A stretch of DNA of 9,748 nt from assembly GCA_005788935.1 (NCBI GenBank), contig SYAK01000327.1, positions 1 through 9,748 on the forward strand. The letters run 5' to 3'. Of this stretch, positions 1 through 6,420 are shown piece by piece (the first letter of the stretch is position 1; each line of letters starts with the position of its first letter). A program made the translations under genes and the position numbers. This DNA comes from Pseudomonadota bacterium. GTDB lineage: Bacteria; Myxococcota; UBA9042; PHBI01. The notes below the pieces were generated by a model. That model was not told the origin of the DNA, searched no databases, and saw nothing but the letters and a program-made list of their open reading frames with translations.

Positions 1-45
1 CATCTTCCAGTTGCCCGCGATGAGCGGCTTGCGCGGCGACGACAT
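1..45 (-). CDS. tpiA: Triosephosphate isomerase, N-terminal fragment (cut by window edge)
   Basis: Only the first 15 codons lie in the window, reading MSSPRKPLIAGNWKM. The segment RKPLIAGNWKM is the hallmark N-terminus of triosephosphate isomerase, including the Asn and Lys of the NWKM motif; this Lys is the catalytic electrophile in the family. The enzyme interconverts dihydroxyacetone phosphate and glyceraldehyde 3-phosphate in cytosolic glycolysis and gluconeogenesis. A good Shine-Dalgarno sequence, AAGGAG, lies 6 nt before the ATG. The gene starts 24 nt after the pgk stop on the same strand, so the two are very probably one transcript. The rest of the gene lies beyond position 1. The call rests on a short but very specific motif and on the pgk neighbour. 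Confidence 0.9.
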   Translation of the reverse strand, partial: MSSPRKPLIAGNWKM

Positions 46-51
46 GGGCGG

Positions 52-57
52 CTCCTT
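52..57 (-). promoter_or_regulatory. Shine-Dalgarno site of tpiA
   Basis: On the minus strand AAGGAG sits 6 nt upstream of the tpiA ATG, inside the 24-nt pgk-tpiA gap. It fixes the tpiA start. It also contrasts with pgk, whose start has no such site. Confidence 0.75.
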
Positions 58-69
58 GGCGACGTCGTC

Positions 70-1278
70 TCAGGCGGGGATGCGGAGGGCCGCGACGCCA
101 GGCAGGTCGGAGCCCTCGATGAGCTCGAGGGACGCCCCGCCGCCCGTCGAGACGTGCCCCATGCGATCGCCGAGGCCGAGCTCCTGCACGGCCGCGACCG
201 AGTCTCCGCCACCGACCACGGTGTGGCCACCACAGCTCGCGACCGCCTCGGCCACAGCGCGCGTGCCGAGCGCGAAGGCGGGCATCTCGAAGATACCCAT
301 CGGGCCGTTCCAGAAGACGGTCTTCGCGCGGCCGATGAGCCCCGCGAACTGGGCCGAGGTGAGCGGCCCGATGTCGACCGCGATGCCGTCCTCGGGGAAG
401 TTGCCGTTGCCATGAATCGCGGTCGGCGCGTCGGGACGAACCTCGGTCACGACGACGTGGTCCTCGGGCAGGTGAATCTCGACGCCGCGAGCCTCGGCCT
501 TCGCGAGCGCGCGCCGCGCGAGCGCGAGCTTGTCGCGCTCAACCCGACTCTTGCCGAGCTCGACGCCCTTCGCCGCGAGCAGCGTGTAGGCCATGGCGCC
601 GCCGATGATGAGGCGATCGCAGCGGCTGATGAGCGACTCGATGACGCCGATCTTGTCGGACACCTTGGCGCCGCCGAGCACCGCGATGAACGGCCGCTCG
701 GGCTCGCCGAGCAGCCCGCCGAGCGCCGCGAGCTCGCGCTCCATGAGCAGCCCGGCCGCCTTCTCGCGCATAAGACGCGGCAGCGCGTCGACCGAGGCGT
801 GGGCGCGGTGGACAGCCCCGAAGGCGTCGTTGACGTAGCAATCGGCGAGCGCCGCCAGCTGGCGCGCGAAGGACTCCTCATTGCCCTCCTCGCCCGCGTG
901 GTAGCGCAGGTTCTCGAGCAGCATCACCTGGCCGTCGCGCAGCTGGGACGCGAGGCTCTTGACGCCGTCGCCGATGCAGTCGTCGGGCACGATGACGTCG
1001 CAGCCGAGCAGCTCGGCGAGGCGGGCGCCGACGGGGACCATGCTCGCCTTCGGGTCGAAGCGCCCGTCGGCGGTCGGCTTCGGGCGCCCGAGGTGGCTCG
1101 CGAGGATGAGGCGGGCCCCGCGGCGGCGGGCGTGCTCGATCGTCGGCAGGGCCGCACGGATGCGGCTGTCGTCGGTGATCTTGCCATCCTTGTCGAGCGG
1201 GACGTTGAAGTCGACACGCAGGAACAGGCGGCGGGACTCGAGCTGGAGGTCGCTGATGCGGCGGATGAGGGTGTCCAT
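70..1278 (-). CDS. pgk: Phosphoglycerate kinase
   Basis: This 402-residue cytosolic enzyme transfers phosphate from 1,3-bisphosphoglycerate to ADP, giving 3-phosphoglycerate and ATP; the length is typical for bacterial Pgk. The family signature [20 protein letters not shown] spans residues 21-40. The substrate-side motif SHLGRPK is at 61-67, [14 protein letters not shown] at 149-162, and [13 protein letters not shown] at 201-213. The nucleotide-binding C-domain shows WNGPMGIFE at 323-331, GGGDSVAAV at 356-364 and [12 protein letters not shown] at 375-386. No key residue appears to be missing. The frame stays open upstream for 76 more codons, but these read antisense-like into the neighbouring membrane gene. 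The ATG at 1278 matches the family N-terminus, since the signature begins about 20 residues in. There is no Shine-Dalgarno sequence; a promoter-like element ends 8 nt before the ATG, so the mRNA may be leaderless. tpiA follows 24 nt downstream. Confidence 0.97.
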   Translation of the reverse strand: MDTLIRRISDLQLESRRLFLRVDFNVPLDKDGKITDDSRIRAALPTIEHARRRGARLILASHLGRPKPTADGRFDPKASMVPVGARLAELLGCDVIVPDDCIGDGVKSLASQLRDGQVMLLENLRYHAGEEGNEESFARQLAALADCYVNDAFGAVHRAHASVDALPRLMREKAAGLLMERELAALGGLLGEPERPFIAVLGGAKVSDKIGVIESLISRCDRLIIGGAMAYTLLAAKGVELGKSRVERDKLALARRALAKAEARGVEIHLPEDHVVVTEVRPDAPTAIHGNGNFPEDGIAVDIGPLTSAQFAGLIGRAKTVFWNGPMGIFEMPAFALGTRAVAEAVASCGGHTVVGGGDSVAAVQELGLGDRMGHVSTGGGASLELIEGSDLPGVAALRIPA

Positions 1279-1286
1279 GCGGGGGA

Positions 1287-1314
1287 CGTATCGCAGGCGC
1301 GCCTCGTGCGTCAA
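1287..1314 (-). promoter_or_regulatory. Putative pgk promoter placed for a leaderless start
   Basis: On the minus strand TTGACG (1314-1309) is followed after 16 nt by GATACG (1292-1287), preceded by TGC as in an extended -10. The -35 matches the sigma-70 consensus in five of six positions and the -10 in three of six. Only 8 nt separate the -10 from the pgk ATG, so transcription would begin at or next to the start codon. The -35 covers the TGA stop of the upstream membrane gene. pgk-tpiA could thus be transcribed on its own as well as by read-through. Predicted by eye only. Confidence 0.5.
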
Positions 1315-1853
1315 GCCGGGGCGTGGACCTTCGGGTGGCGCAGCTGTGCGAGCCAGACGAGCAGCCCGCACGCGAGGATGGCGAACTTCACCCCCGCGAA
1401 GACGGTCGCGACCCAACCCTGCGTGGGCGTCGCTGGGCCGAGGCAGGCGAGCATCAGGGCCGCGTTCTCGACGGCGTCGCAGACGGCCGCGAGCCAGATG
1501 GCCCAAAGCAGCGCATGGAGGGCCCCGCCGACAGGCAGTCCGCGGACAGCTCGGGCCCGTGCGAGGCCGAGGCAGAGCCCCTGCGCGTAGAGTGGCATGA
1601 ACAGGTAATCGAATCCGAGCTGGAAACCGAGGAGATGCCGCGTCTCGGCGTCGTAGCTCGCGATCATCGCAGGCAGCGCCCCGAAGTTCAGCTCGAGTGT
1701 AAAGACGCCCGCCGTGACGACGGCGTTCCGCAGCGGGTCGCCGGTCGTCAGGAGGACAGCCGCGACGAGGGCTGTCGCGAAGAGCCAGCGATGGAAGGAC
1801 GCGGAGAGCGCGTGCGGTGCGACGCGCGTGGCGGGATGCTGTGGAATGGCCAT
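1311..1853 (-). CDS. Unrecognised polytopic membrane protein (about four helices)
   Basis: I do not recognise this 180-residue protein. It is strongly hydrophobic, with likely membrane segments around residues 23-38, 78-99, 111-139 and 149-170. A moderately hydrophobic stretch at about 43-66 contains a Glu and may be re-entrant or an extra helix. Conspicuous polar residues inside helices are the FDYLFMPLY motif (81-89) and CDAVENAAL (125-133), whose Asp and Glu look functional rather than random. A basic tail (RHPKVHAPA) ends the protein. I chose the ATG at 1853; the frame extends to a GTG at 1934, but those extra 27 residues look like untranslated leader composition. The ribosome site is weak. 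The gene ends 32 nt before pgk on the same strand and is divergent from the dehydrogenase gene at 2018. A link to glycolysis is only positional. Codon use and hydrophobic pattern support a real gene. Confidence 0.75.
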   Translation of the reverse strand: MAIPQHPATRVAPHALSASFHRWLFATALVAAVLLTTGDPLRNAVVTAGVFTLELNFGALPAMIASYDAETRHLLGFQLGFDYLFMPLYAQGLCLGLARARAVRGLPVGGALHALLWAIWLAAVCDAVENAALMLACLGPATPTQGWVATVFAGVKFAILACGLLVWLAQLRHPKVHAPA

Positions 1854-1906
1854 GGGTTCAGCCTGCCACGGGATGGCTTCCCTTGCACGCACATCACCGC
1901 GACAGG

Positions 1907-1930
1907 GCCCCCGTATCGCGGTCCGGGGGC
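1907..1930. repeat. Perfect 7-bp inverted repeat in the divergent intergenic region
   Basis: GCCCCCG at 1907-1913 and CGGGGGC at 1924-1930 are exact reverse complements around a 10-nt spacer. The repeat lies in the 164-nt gap between the divergent membrane-protein gene and the dehydrogenase gene, 54 bp from the former's ATG and 48 bp upstream of the latter's proposed -35. It could be an operator or an RNA hairpin. No T-run follows on either strand, so a terminator is unlikely. In DNA this rich in G+C, chance is also possible. Confidence 0.4.
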
Positions 1931-1978
1931 GCACGCCTGAGCGAGACCGCCTGAAGAGCGGCCAGGACGTGCGGATGG

Positions 1979-2007
1979 TTGCCGCCGTGGCGCGCCCCCT
2001 GTACCTT
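1979..2007 (+). promoter_or_regulatory. Putative promoter of the sarcosine dehydrogenase-like gene (leaderless geometry)
   Basis: TTGCCG (1979-1984), a 17-nt spacer and TACCTT (2002-2007) form a sigma-70-like pair. The ATG at 2018 begins 11 nt after the last -10 base, which puts the expected transcription start within a few nt of the start codon. The sequence just before the ATG (CTTCCGCCGCGTC) contains no Shine-Dalgarno match. This is an eye prediction; it is strengthened by the same arrangement at pgk and xth. Confidence 0.45.
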
Positions 2008-2017
2008 CCGCCGCGTC

Positions 2018-4483
2018 ATGCAGCACCCATCCCAGTCGCTACCGTCCGAGGCCCGCGTCGTCATCATCGGCGGCGGCGTCATCGGTACTTCGATCGCCTA
2101 TCATCTCGCGCACATGGGCTGTCGTGACGTCGTGCTCCTCGAGCGCCACCAGCTGACCGCGGGCACGACCTGGCACGCGGCGGGCCTGATGGTGTGCTTC
2201 GGCTCGACGTCCGAGACCTCGACCGAGATGCGGAAGTACACCCGTGACCTCTACGCCCGCCTCGAGGCCGAGACGGGTCAGGCCACAGGGCTCGCGCAGG
2301 TCGGCTTCATCGAGGTCGCCTCCGACAAGGACCGCCTCGAGGAGTACCGCCGCGTCTCGGCCTTCAACCGCCTTATGGGCATCGATGTCCATGAAATATC
2401 ACCCAAGGAAGTGCGCGATCTGTTCCCGCTCGCGCGCGTCGACGACGTCCTCGCGGGCTTCTACGTGCCGACCGACGGGCGCGTGAACCCGGTTGACGTC
2501 ACGATGGCCCTAGGCAAGGGCGCGCGCATTCAGGGGGCGCGCATCATCGAGGGCTGCCCGGTCGTCGACGTGCTGCACGATGGCCGCAAGGTGACGGGCG
2601 TCAAGACCGCGCACGGCGACATCAAATGCGAGGTCGTCGTCAACTGCGCGGGCGCGTGGGCCCGCCAGCTTGGAGCGCGCTCGGGCGTCTCCATTCCGCT
2701 GCAGGCGGCCGAGCACTACTACCTCATCACCGAGCCCATCGCGGGCGTAAAGAAGTCGTGGCCCGTCCTCGAGGACCCCGGCTGCCACGGCTACTACCGC
2801 GAGGAAGGCGGCGGGCTCATGATCGGCCTCTTCGAGCCGGTCTGCGCCCCTTGGAAGGTCGACGGCGTGCCCGACGACTTCGCCTTCGGGGAGATCACCC
2901 CCGACTGGGACCGCATGGGCCCGTGGCTCGAGCGCGCCATGTCGCGCGTGCCCGTGACACTCGAGACCGGCATCAAGAAATTCTTCTGCGGTCCCGAGAG
3001 CTTCACGCCCGATCTCCGGCCATGCGTCGGCGAAGCTCCCGAGCTACGCAACTACTTCATGGCGGCGGGCCTCAACTCGATCGGCATCCTGACGGGCGGT
3101 GGGCTCGGGCGCGTGATGGCGCACTGGATCCTGAACGGCCGCGCCGACGTCGACGTCACCGGTTTCCACGTCGACCGCCTCGAACGCTACCAGACGACCC
3201 CGGAATACCGAAAGACGCGCACCGTCGAGTCCCTCGGCATGGTCTACCAGTGCCACTACCCCTACCGCTCCCTCGCGACAGCCCGCGGCGTCCGCCGCTC
3301 GGTGCTGCACGACCGCCTCGCCGCCGAGGGCGCGTACTTCAAGGACGTCAGCGGCTGGGAAGGCGCCGACTGGTACGCGGGCCGCGGGCAGACGCCAGAC
3401 GCGGGCCCCATGACGTTCGGACGCCCGGCCTTCTGGCCAAACTGGGAGCGCGAACACCGCGCGGTCCGGGAAGGCGTCGTGCTCATGGACATGTCGTTCA
3501 TGTCGAAGTTCGAGGTCGGCGGGCGAGACGCGGGGCGGCTGCTGTCGTGGCTCAGCACGAACGACGTCGACGGCCCCGAGGGGCGCACGACCTACACGCA
3601 GTGGCTGAACGAGGGCGGCGGGATCGAGGCGGATCTGACCGTCACGAAGCTTGGAACACAAAACTTCTTCGTCGTCGCGTCGGACACCTGCCGGCGCCAC
3701 GTCGAGACCTGGATGCGGCGCCACTTCGAGGACGCCCACGCCTTCGTGACCGACGTGACGAGCGCGCATGCGCAGATCAACGTGCAGGGCCCGCAGAGCC
3801 GCGCCTTGCTGCAGGCCGTGACCAGCGTCGATCTCGGCAACGCCGCCTTCCCGTTCCGGGCCGCGCGGATGATCGACATCGGGTGCGCCGAGGCCCTCTG
3901 CGTGCGCATCACCTACCTCGGCGAGCTCGGCTACGAACTGTTCGTCAAGACCGACATGGCGGCCTACGTCCACGAGCGCCTCGTGGCGGCAGGCGAGCGC
4001 TTCGGCCTCGTCCACGCGGGGCTCAAGGCGCTCGCGTCCTGCCGCATGGAGAAGGGCTACCGCGACTGGGGCCATGACATCGACAACACCGACGACGTGC
4101 TCGAGACAGGGCTTGCCTTCGCGGCGGCCCTCGACAAGCCCGGCGGCTTCCTCGGGCGCGACGCGGTGGTCGCGAAGAAGGCGCGCGGACCGCTGACGCG
4201 CCGCCTCGTCCAGGTCATCCTCGAGGACCCCGAGCCGCTGCTCTTCCACGTCGAGCCCGTCCTGCGGGACGGCGTCGCGGTCGGCTACATCCGCTCGGCG
4301 TCCTACGGCTTCACGCTCGGCGCCGCCGTCGGGCTCGCGATGGTCGACGGCGCTGGCGAGGCCGTGACGCCCGCCTGGCTCGCGGCGGGCCGCTGGGAGG
4401 TCGAGGTGGCTGGGCAGCGCGTGCCCGCCCGGGTGTCGCTCCGCCCGCTCCTTGACCCCGAGGCGGCGCGCGTGAAGGCCTGA
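2018..4483 (+). CDS. Sarcosine/dimethylglycine dehydrogenase-type FAD oxidoreductase with GcvT-like folate domain
   Basis: This 821-residue protein has the full architecture of mitochondrial-type sarcosine and dimethylglycine dehydrogenases. The N-terminal DAO-fold flavin domain (about 12-370) shows the Rossmann motif GGGVIG at 18-23 and Glu42 closing the dinucleotide-binding unit. It also carries GTTWHAAGL at 49-57; in the characterised family members the His of this motif (here His53) bears the covalent FAD. CGPESFTPD (324-332) and GEAPELRNYF (338-347) resemble sarcosine dehydrogenase more than dimethylglycine dehydrogenase. A linker domain (about 373-430) precedes the GcvT-like aminomethyltransferase half (about 432-810), with YLGELGYELF at 633-642 and MEKGYRDWG at 677-685. 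The expected reaction is oxidative N-demethylation with transfer of the one-carbon unit to tetrahydrofolate, giving glycine and methylene-THF. No signal peptide is seen, so it is probably cytosolic. The ATG at 2018 is chosen over an in-frame TTG at 1979, which lies in the promoter. The exact amine substrate cannot be fixed by reading. Confidence 0.88.
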   Translation: MQHPSQSLPSEARVVIIGGGVIGTSIAYHLAHMGCRDVVLLERHQLTAGTTWHAAGLMVCFGSTSETSTEMRKYTRDLYARLEAETGQATGLAQVGFIEVASDKDRLEEYRRVSAFNRLMGIDVHEISPKEVRDLFPLARVDDVLAGFYVPTDGRVNPVDVTMALGKGARIQGARIIEGCPVVDVLHDGRKVTGVKTAHGDIKCEVVVNCAGAWARQLGARSGVSIPLQAAEHYYLITEPIAGVKKSWPVLEDPGCHGYYREEGGGLMIGLFEPVCAPWKVDGVPDDFAFGEITPDWDRMGPWLERAMSRVPVTLETGIKKFFCGPESFTPDLRPCVGEAPELRNYFMAAGLNSIGILTGGGLGRVMAHWILNGRADVDVTGFHVDRLERYQTTPEYRKTRTVESLGMVYQCHYPYRSLATARGVRRSVLHDRLAAEGAYFKDVSGWEGADWYAGRGQTPDAGPMTFGRPAFWPNWEREHRAVREGVVLMDMSFMSKFEVGGRDAGRLLSWLSTNDVDGPEGRTTYTQWLNEGGGIEADLTVTKLGTQNFFVVASDTCRRHVETWMRRHFEDAHAFVTDVTSAHAQINVQGPQSRALLQAVTSVDLGNAAFPFRAARMIDIGCAEALCVRITYLGELGYELFVKTDMAAYVHERLVAAGERFGLVHAGLKALASCRMEKGYRDWGHDIDNTDDVLETGLAFAAALDKPGGFLGRDAVVAKKARGPLTRRLVQVILEDPEPLLFHVEPVLRDGVAVGYIRSASYGFTLGAAVGLAMVDGAGEAVTPAWLAAGRWEVEVAGQRVPARVSLRPLLDPEAARVKA

Positions 4484-4516
4484 CGCATCGTCAGGGATCT
4501 CGGCGCCCGTTTCCCG

Positions 4517-4546
4517 TTGACATAGCGGCCCGCCGCGCGCAATCCT
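4517..4546 (+). promoter_or_regulatory. Putative promoter of the rpoZ-lipoprotein-tmk unit
   Basis: A perfect -35 hexamer, TTGACA (4517-4522), is followed after 18 nt by a weaker -10-like AATCCT (4541-4546). Transcription would start near 4553, giving a 5' leader of roughly 57 nt before rpoZ. That fits rpoZ having its own Shine-Dalgarno sequence. The -35 is convincing; the -10 is not strong. Confidence 0.5.
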
Positions 4547-4598
4547 GTCGCGCCCTGACGGATGCGCCGCGAGGGTCCGCCTCGCCCGACCAACCCAC

Positions 4599-4602
4599 GG
4601 AG
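4599..4602 (+). promoter_or_regulatory. Shine-Dalgarno site of rpoZ
   Basis: GGAG lies 7 nt before the ATG at 4610. It decides the start in favour of this ATG over an in-frame ATG at 4562, which would add 16 residues unlike any omega N-terminus. Confidence 0.7.
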
Positions 4603-4609
4603 TGCCCAC

Positions 4610-4843
4610 ATGGCCCGCGTCACCATCGAAGACTGCCTCGACCACGTCGACAACCGCTTCGCCCTCGTCATGCTCGCGGCCAAGCGCGCCCGCCAGCTCG
4701 AGACGGGCGCCGAGAGCCTCGTGGAAGCGAGGAAGAACAAATCGGCCGTCAAGGCGCTGCGCGAGATCGCCGACGGGAAGGTCGCCTTCGACCACGACGT
4801 CGGGAGCCTGCTGCACACGTGGAACGCCAAGCACCGCCGCTGA
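4610..4843 (+). CDS. rpoZ: DNA-directed RNA polymerase omega subunit
   Basis: This is a small 77-residue protein. The N-terminus [20 protein letters not shown] is the classic omega signature (MARVT-ED-L--V-NRF-LV). It is followed by the conserved AAKRARQL (25-32), the acidic/basic middle, and [15 protein letters not shown] (44-58), which matches the usual K--V-AL-EI--GK- block. Omega binds the beta-prime C-terminus, assists assembly of RNA polymerase, and in many bacteria forms part of a ppGpp site. The length is within the normal range for short omega proteins. The last 25 nt overlap the proposed start of the downstream lipoprotein gene, which suggests translational coupling. The neighbouring tmk and lipoprotein make this a housekeeping transcription unit rather than one limited to transcription. 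Confidence 0.95.
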   Translation: MARVTIEDCLDHVDNRFALVMLAAKRARQLETGAESLVEARKNKSAVKALREIADGKVAFDHDVGSLLHTWNAKHRR

Positions 4844-5700
4844 GCGCGACGGGCCGCCACAGCGCCGCGCTGACCCTCGCGGTCGCGCTCCTCGCGGCGT
4901 GTGTGTCGATCGCGCCACGACCCGCCGATGGACCAGCGACGGATAACGTCGCCTGGCTCTGGCCGCGTCTTCAGGGCGCACTCGCCGCGGGACCGCGGCA
5001 GGCCGTGCTCGAAGGGCGCGCCTCCCAGTACGGGGACGCAGGCGCGCTCAAGGGCAAGATCGAGCTGCTGCTCGATCGCGATCGTGGCTTCCGCATGACC
5101 GGGCTGTCGCCGACAGACGACGTGCTCTCGGTCGTGGCGAGCTCGGACGCCACCTTTACGGCCTTCGCGCGGGGCGGCGATCACTGCCACGTCGGGCGCC
5201 CCTGCCCGTCCAACGTCGCGCGCTTCGCCTCGGTGGCGCTCGCCCCGCGCGAGCTCGCGGGGGTCCTGCTCGGGCGGCCGCCGCTGCTGCTCGGCGAGGC
5301 GAACCTCGCCGCGGGTGACGTGATGCGCTGGGACGGGGAGGCCCGCGCGTGGGTCTTCACGCGCAGCCTCGGCGGAGACAGCCAGACCCTGTGGCTCGCC
5401 GTGTCCTCGCCGCGCATCCTGCGGGCCCGGTTGACGCGGGGCGGCGGCACCGTGGTCGACGTTCGCTACAGTGACTTCGCCGTGACCGCCGCGGGCGACG
5501 TGCCGCGGCGCCTCGACATGACGCTCGCGCGCGACGACACCGACCTGCGCATCGAGGTCGCCCATCTCGACCCGAACCCAGAACTCCCGCCCGAGGCCTT
5601 CGAGGCCGCCTGCCCGCTCGGCATGACGCGCGACGAACTTCCGTGCCTCGAGCCCCTGCCCGCGCCCCCCGCACCCGCCGACGACGGAGCTGCCCCATGA
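4819..5700 (+). CDS. Predicted outer-membrane lipoprotein, LolB/DUF4292-like
   Basis: This 293-residue protein has a clear lipoprotein signal. A basic stretch is followed by the hydrophobic segment [12 protein letters not shown] (17-28), with lipobox LAAC and Cys28 as the lipidated residue. The mature part begins with a low-complexity Ala/Pro linker. The body (about 50-255) has alternating hydrophobic strands ending in a [11 protein letters not shown] segment (251-261), the pattern seen in LolB- and DUF4292-type beta-sheet lipoproteins of the cell envelope. That fold assignment is by general resemblance, not by a diagnostic motif. Cys123/Cys129 and Cys265/Cys276 could form two disulfides. A Pro/Ala-rich tail (280-293) ends it. 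The GTG at 4819 overlaps rpoZ by 25 nt. An in-frame CTG at 4840, overlapping the rpoZ stop as CTGA, would give a shorter signal peptide and is a possible alternative. The end overlaps tmk as ATGA. The function is unknown. Confidence 0.8.
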   Translation: MERQAPPLSATGRHSAALTLAVALLAACVSIAPRPADGPATDNVAWLWPRLQGALAAGPRQAVLEGRASQYGDAGALKGKIELLLDRDRGFRMTGLSPTDDVLSVVASSDATFTAFARGGDHCHVGRPCPSNVARFASVALAPRELAGVLLGRPPLLLGEANLAAGDVMRWDGEARAWVFTRSLGGDSQTLWLAVSSPRILRARLTRGGGTVVDVRYSDFAVTAAGDVPRRLDMTLARDDTDLRIEVAHLDPNPELPPEAFEAACPLGMTRDELPCLEPLPAPPAPADDGAAP

Positions 5701-6356
5701 CCTCGCGCAAGACCGCCCGCCGCGGCCGCTTCATCGTCCTCGAGGGCCTCGACGGCGCTGGCACGACCACCCAGAGCCGCGCCCTCGTCGATCACATCGC
5801 GCGCAAGGGCGAGCGCGTCCTCGCGACCCACGAGCCGACTGACGGCCCGATCGGCAACATGCTGCGTCAGGTCCTGCGCGGGCGCCTCGTCGCGATTCCT
5901 CACGCGGGCCTCGGCGAGCCGAAGCCAGCACCGATGGACCCCGCCGCCGTGGCGCTGCTCTTCGCGGCCGACCGCCTCGACCACCTGCACCATCAGGTGA
6001 CCCCGCACCTCGAGGCGGGCTACCACGTCGTCTGCGACCGCTACCTCATCTCGTCGCTCGCCTACCAGGGGCTCGAGACCGACCTCCGCTTCGTGCGCGC
6101 GGTCAACGAGAAGGCCCTGAAGGCCGACCTCACGATCTTCCTGCGTGTCCCGCCCGAGGTCGCGATGGCGCGCGTCGAGGCGAGTCGGACGTCGCGCGAC
6201 ACCTTCGAGCAGCTGCCGCTGCAGCGGAAGATCGCCGCGAACTACGAGAAGGTCCTCGAGACCTGGAAGGACGGCGATGTCGTCGTCATCGACGGGACCG
6301 AGGAGGTCAGCGCGGTGACGGCGAAGGTCCGCGGCGCGGTCGATCGTTTCTTCTGA
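5697..6356 (+). CDS. tmk: Thymidylate kinase (dTMP kinase) with atypical P-loop
   Basis: This 219-residue cytosolic enzyme phosphorylates dTMP to dTDP with ATP, an essential step in dTTP supply. The N-terminal beta strand and loop read FIVLEGLDGAGTTTQ (12-26). EPTDGPIG (46-53) is the substrate-side EP motif, FAADRLDH (89-96) the dTMP-contact helix, CDRYLISSLAYQG (113-125) the DRY motif, and ASRTSRDTFE (162-171) the lid region with three polar or charged contacts. The length is normal. The oddity is in the Walker A loop: the usual GKS/T-T reads GTTT, so the canonical Lys is Thr23. The ATG shares ATGA with the stop of the preceding lipoprotein gene; an upstream in-frame start at 5643 would add only Arg/Pro-rich sequence and is rejected. 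Translation is probably coupled to the upstream gene. The stop is followed by an A+T-rich patch. Confidence 0.93.
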   Translation: MTSRKTARRGRFIVLEGLDGAGTTTQSRALVDHIARKGERVLATHEPTDGPIGNMLRQVLRGRLVAIPHAGLGEPKPAPMDPAAVALLFAADRLDHLHHQVTPHLEAGYHVVCDRYLISSLAYQGLETDLRFVRAVNEKALKADLTIFLRVPPEVAMARVEASRTSRDTFEQLPLQRKIAANYEKVLETWKDGDVVVIDGTEEVSAVTAKVRGAVDRFF

Positions 6357-6420
6357 AATATTTGCTGTTGCAAACATTCTGCTGATTCGTCCACCACGGA
6401 CACGCCCCCGGAGAGCCGAC
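6357..6420 (+). promoter_or_regulatory. tmk-ribBA intergenic spacer with an A+T-rich island and small hairpin
   Basis: The first 30 nt or so are strikingly A+T-rich for this DNA. TTTGC (6361-6365), a TGTT loop and GCAAA (6370-6374) form a 5-bp stem just after the tmk stop. It could be a weak 3' hairpin of the tmk mRNA or part of a ribBA promoter or operator. No convincing -35/-10 pair can be fixed. GGAG at 6410-6413 is the ribBA Shine-Dalgarno sequence, 7 nt before the ATG. I see no FMN-riboswitch-like element, and 64 nt is too short to hold one. Confidence 0.4.

Larger units (their letters stand above)
4484..4609 (+). other. Intergenic region upstream of rpoZ
   Basis: This 126-nt spacer holds the rpoZ promoter and ribosome site described separately. 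At its left edge, TGACG-CAT-CGTCA (4481-4493) forms a perfect 5-bp inverted repeat that includes the dehydrogenase stop codon. It is short and lacks a T-tract, so I do not call it a terminator. Nothing else is evident. Confidence 0.5.

Noticed and set aside
154..1590. Long open frame (478 residues) on the plus strand across pgk
   Set aside because: It is antisense to pgk, which has full family motifs on the minus strand. Its translation is Arg/Ala/Asp-rich with no recognisable domain. High G+C content removes stop codons from shadow frames.
2626..4077. Second plus-strand frame of 483 residues inside the dehydrogenase gene
   Set aside because: It is extremely Arg/Pro-rich with no domain, and overlaps a gene whose frame carries all family motifs.
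4481..4493. TGACG-CAT-CGTCA inverted repeat at the dehydrogenase stop codon as a terminator
   Set aside because: The stem is only 5 bp and no T-run follows; it is too weak to call a terminator.
3044..4981. Open frame of 645 residues on the minus strand across the dehydrogenase, rpoZ and lipoprotein genes
   Set aside because: It spans three genes with clear plus-strand homology and gives a low-complexity Arg/Val/Ala/Glu protein. It is a G+C-driven shadow.
6357..6420. FMN riboswitch upstream of the riboflavin gene
   Set aside because: The spacer is only 64 nt and shows none of the conserved RFN-element blocks.
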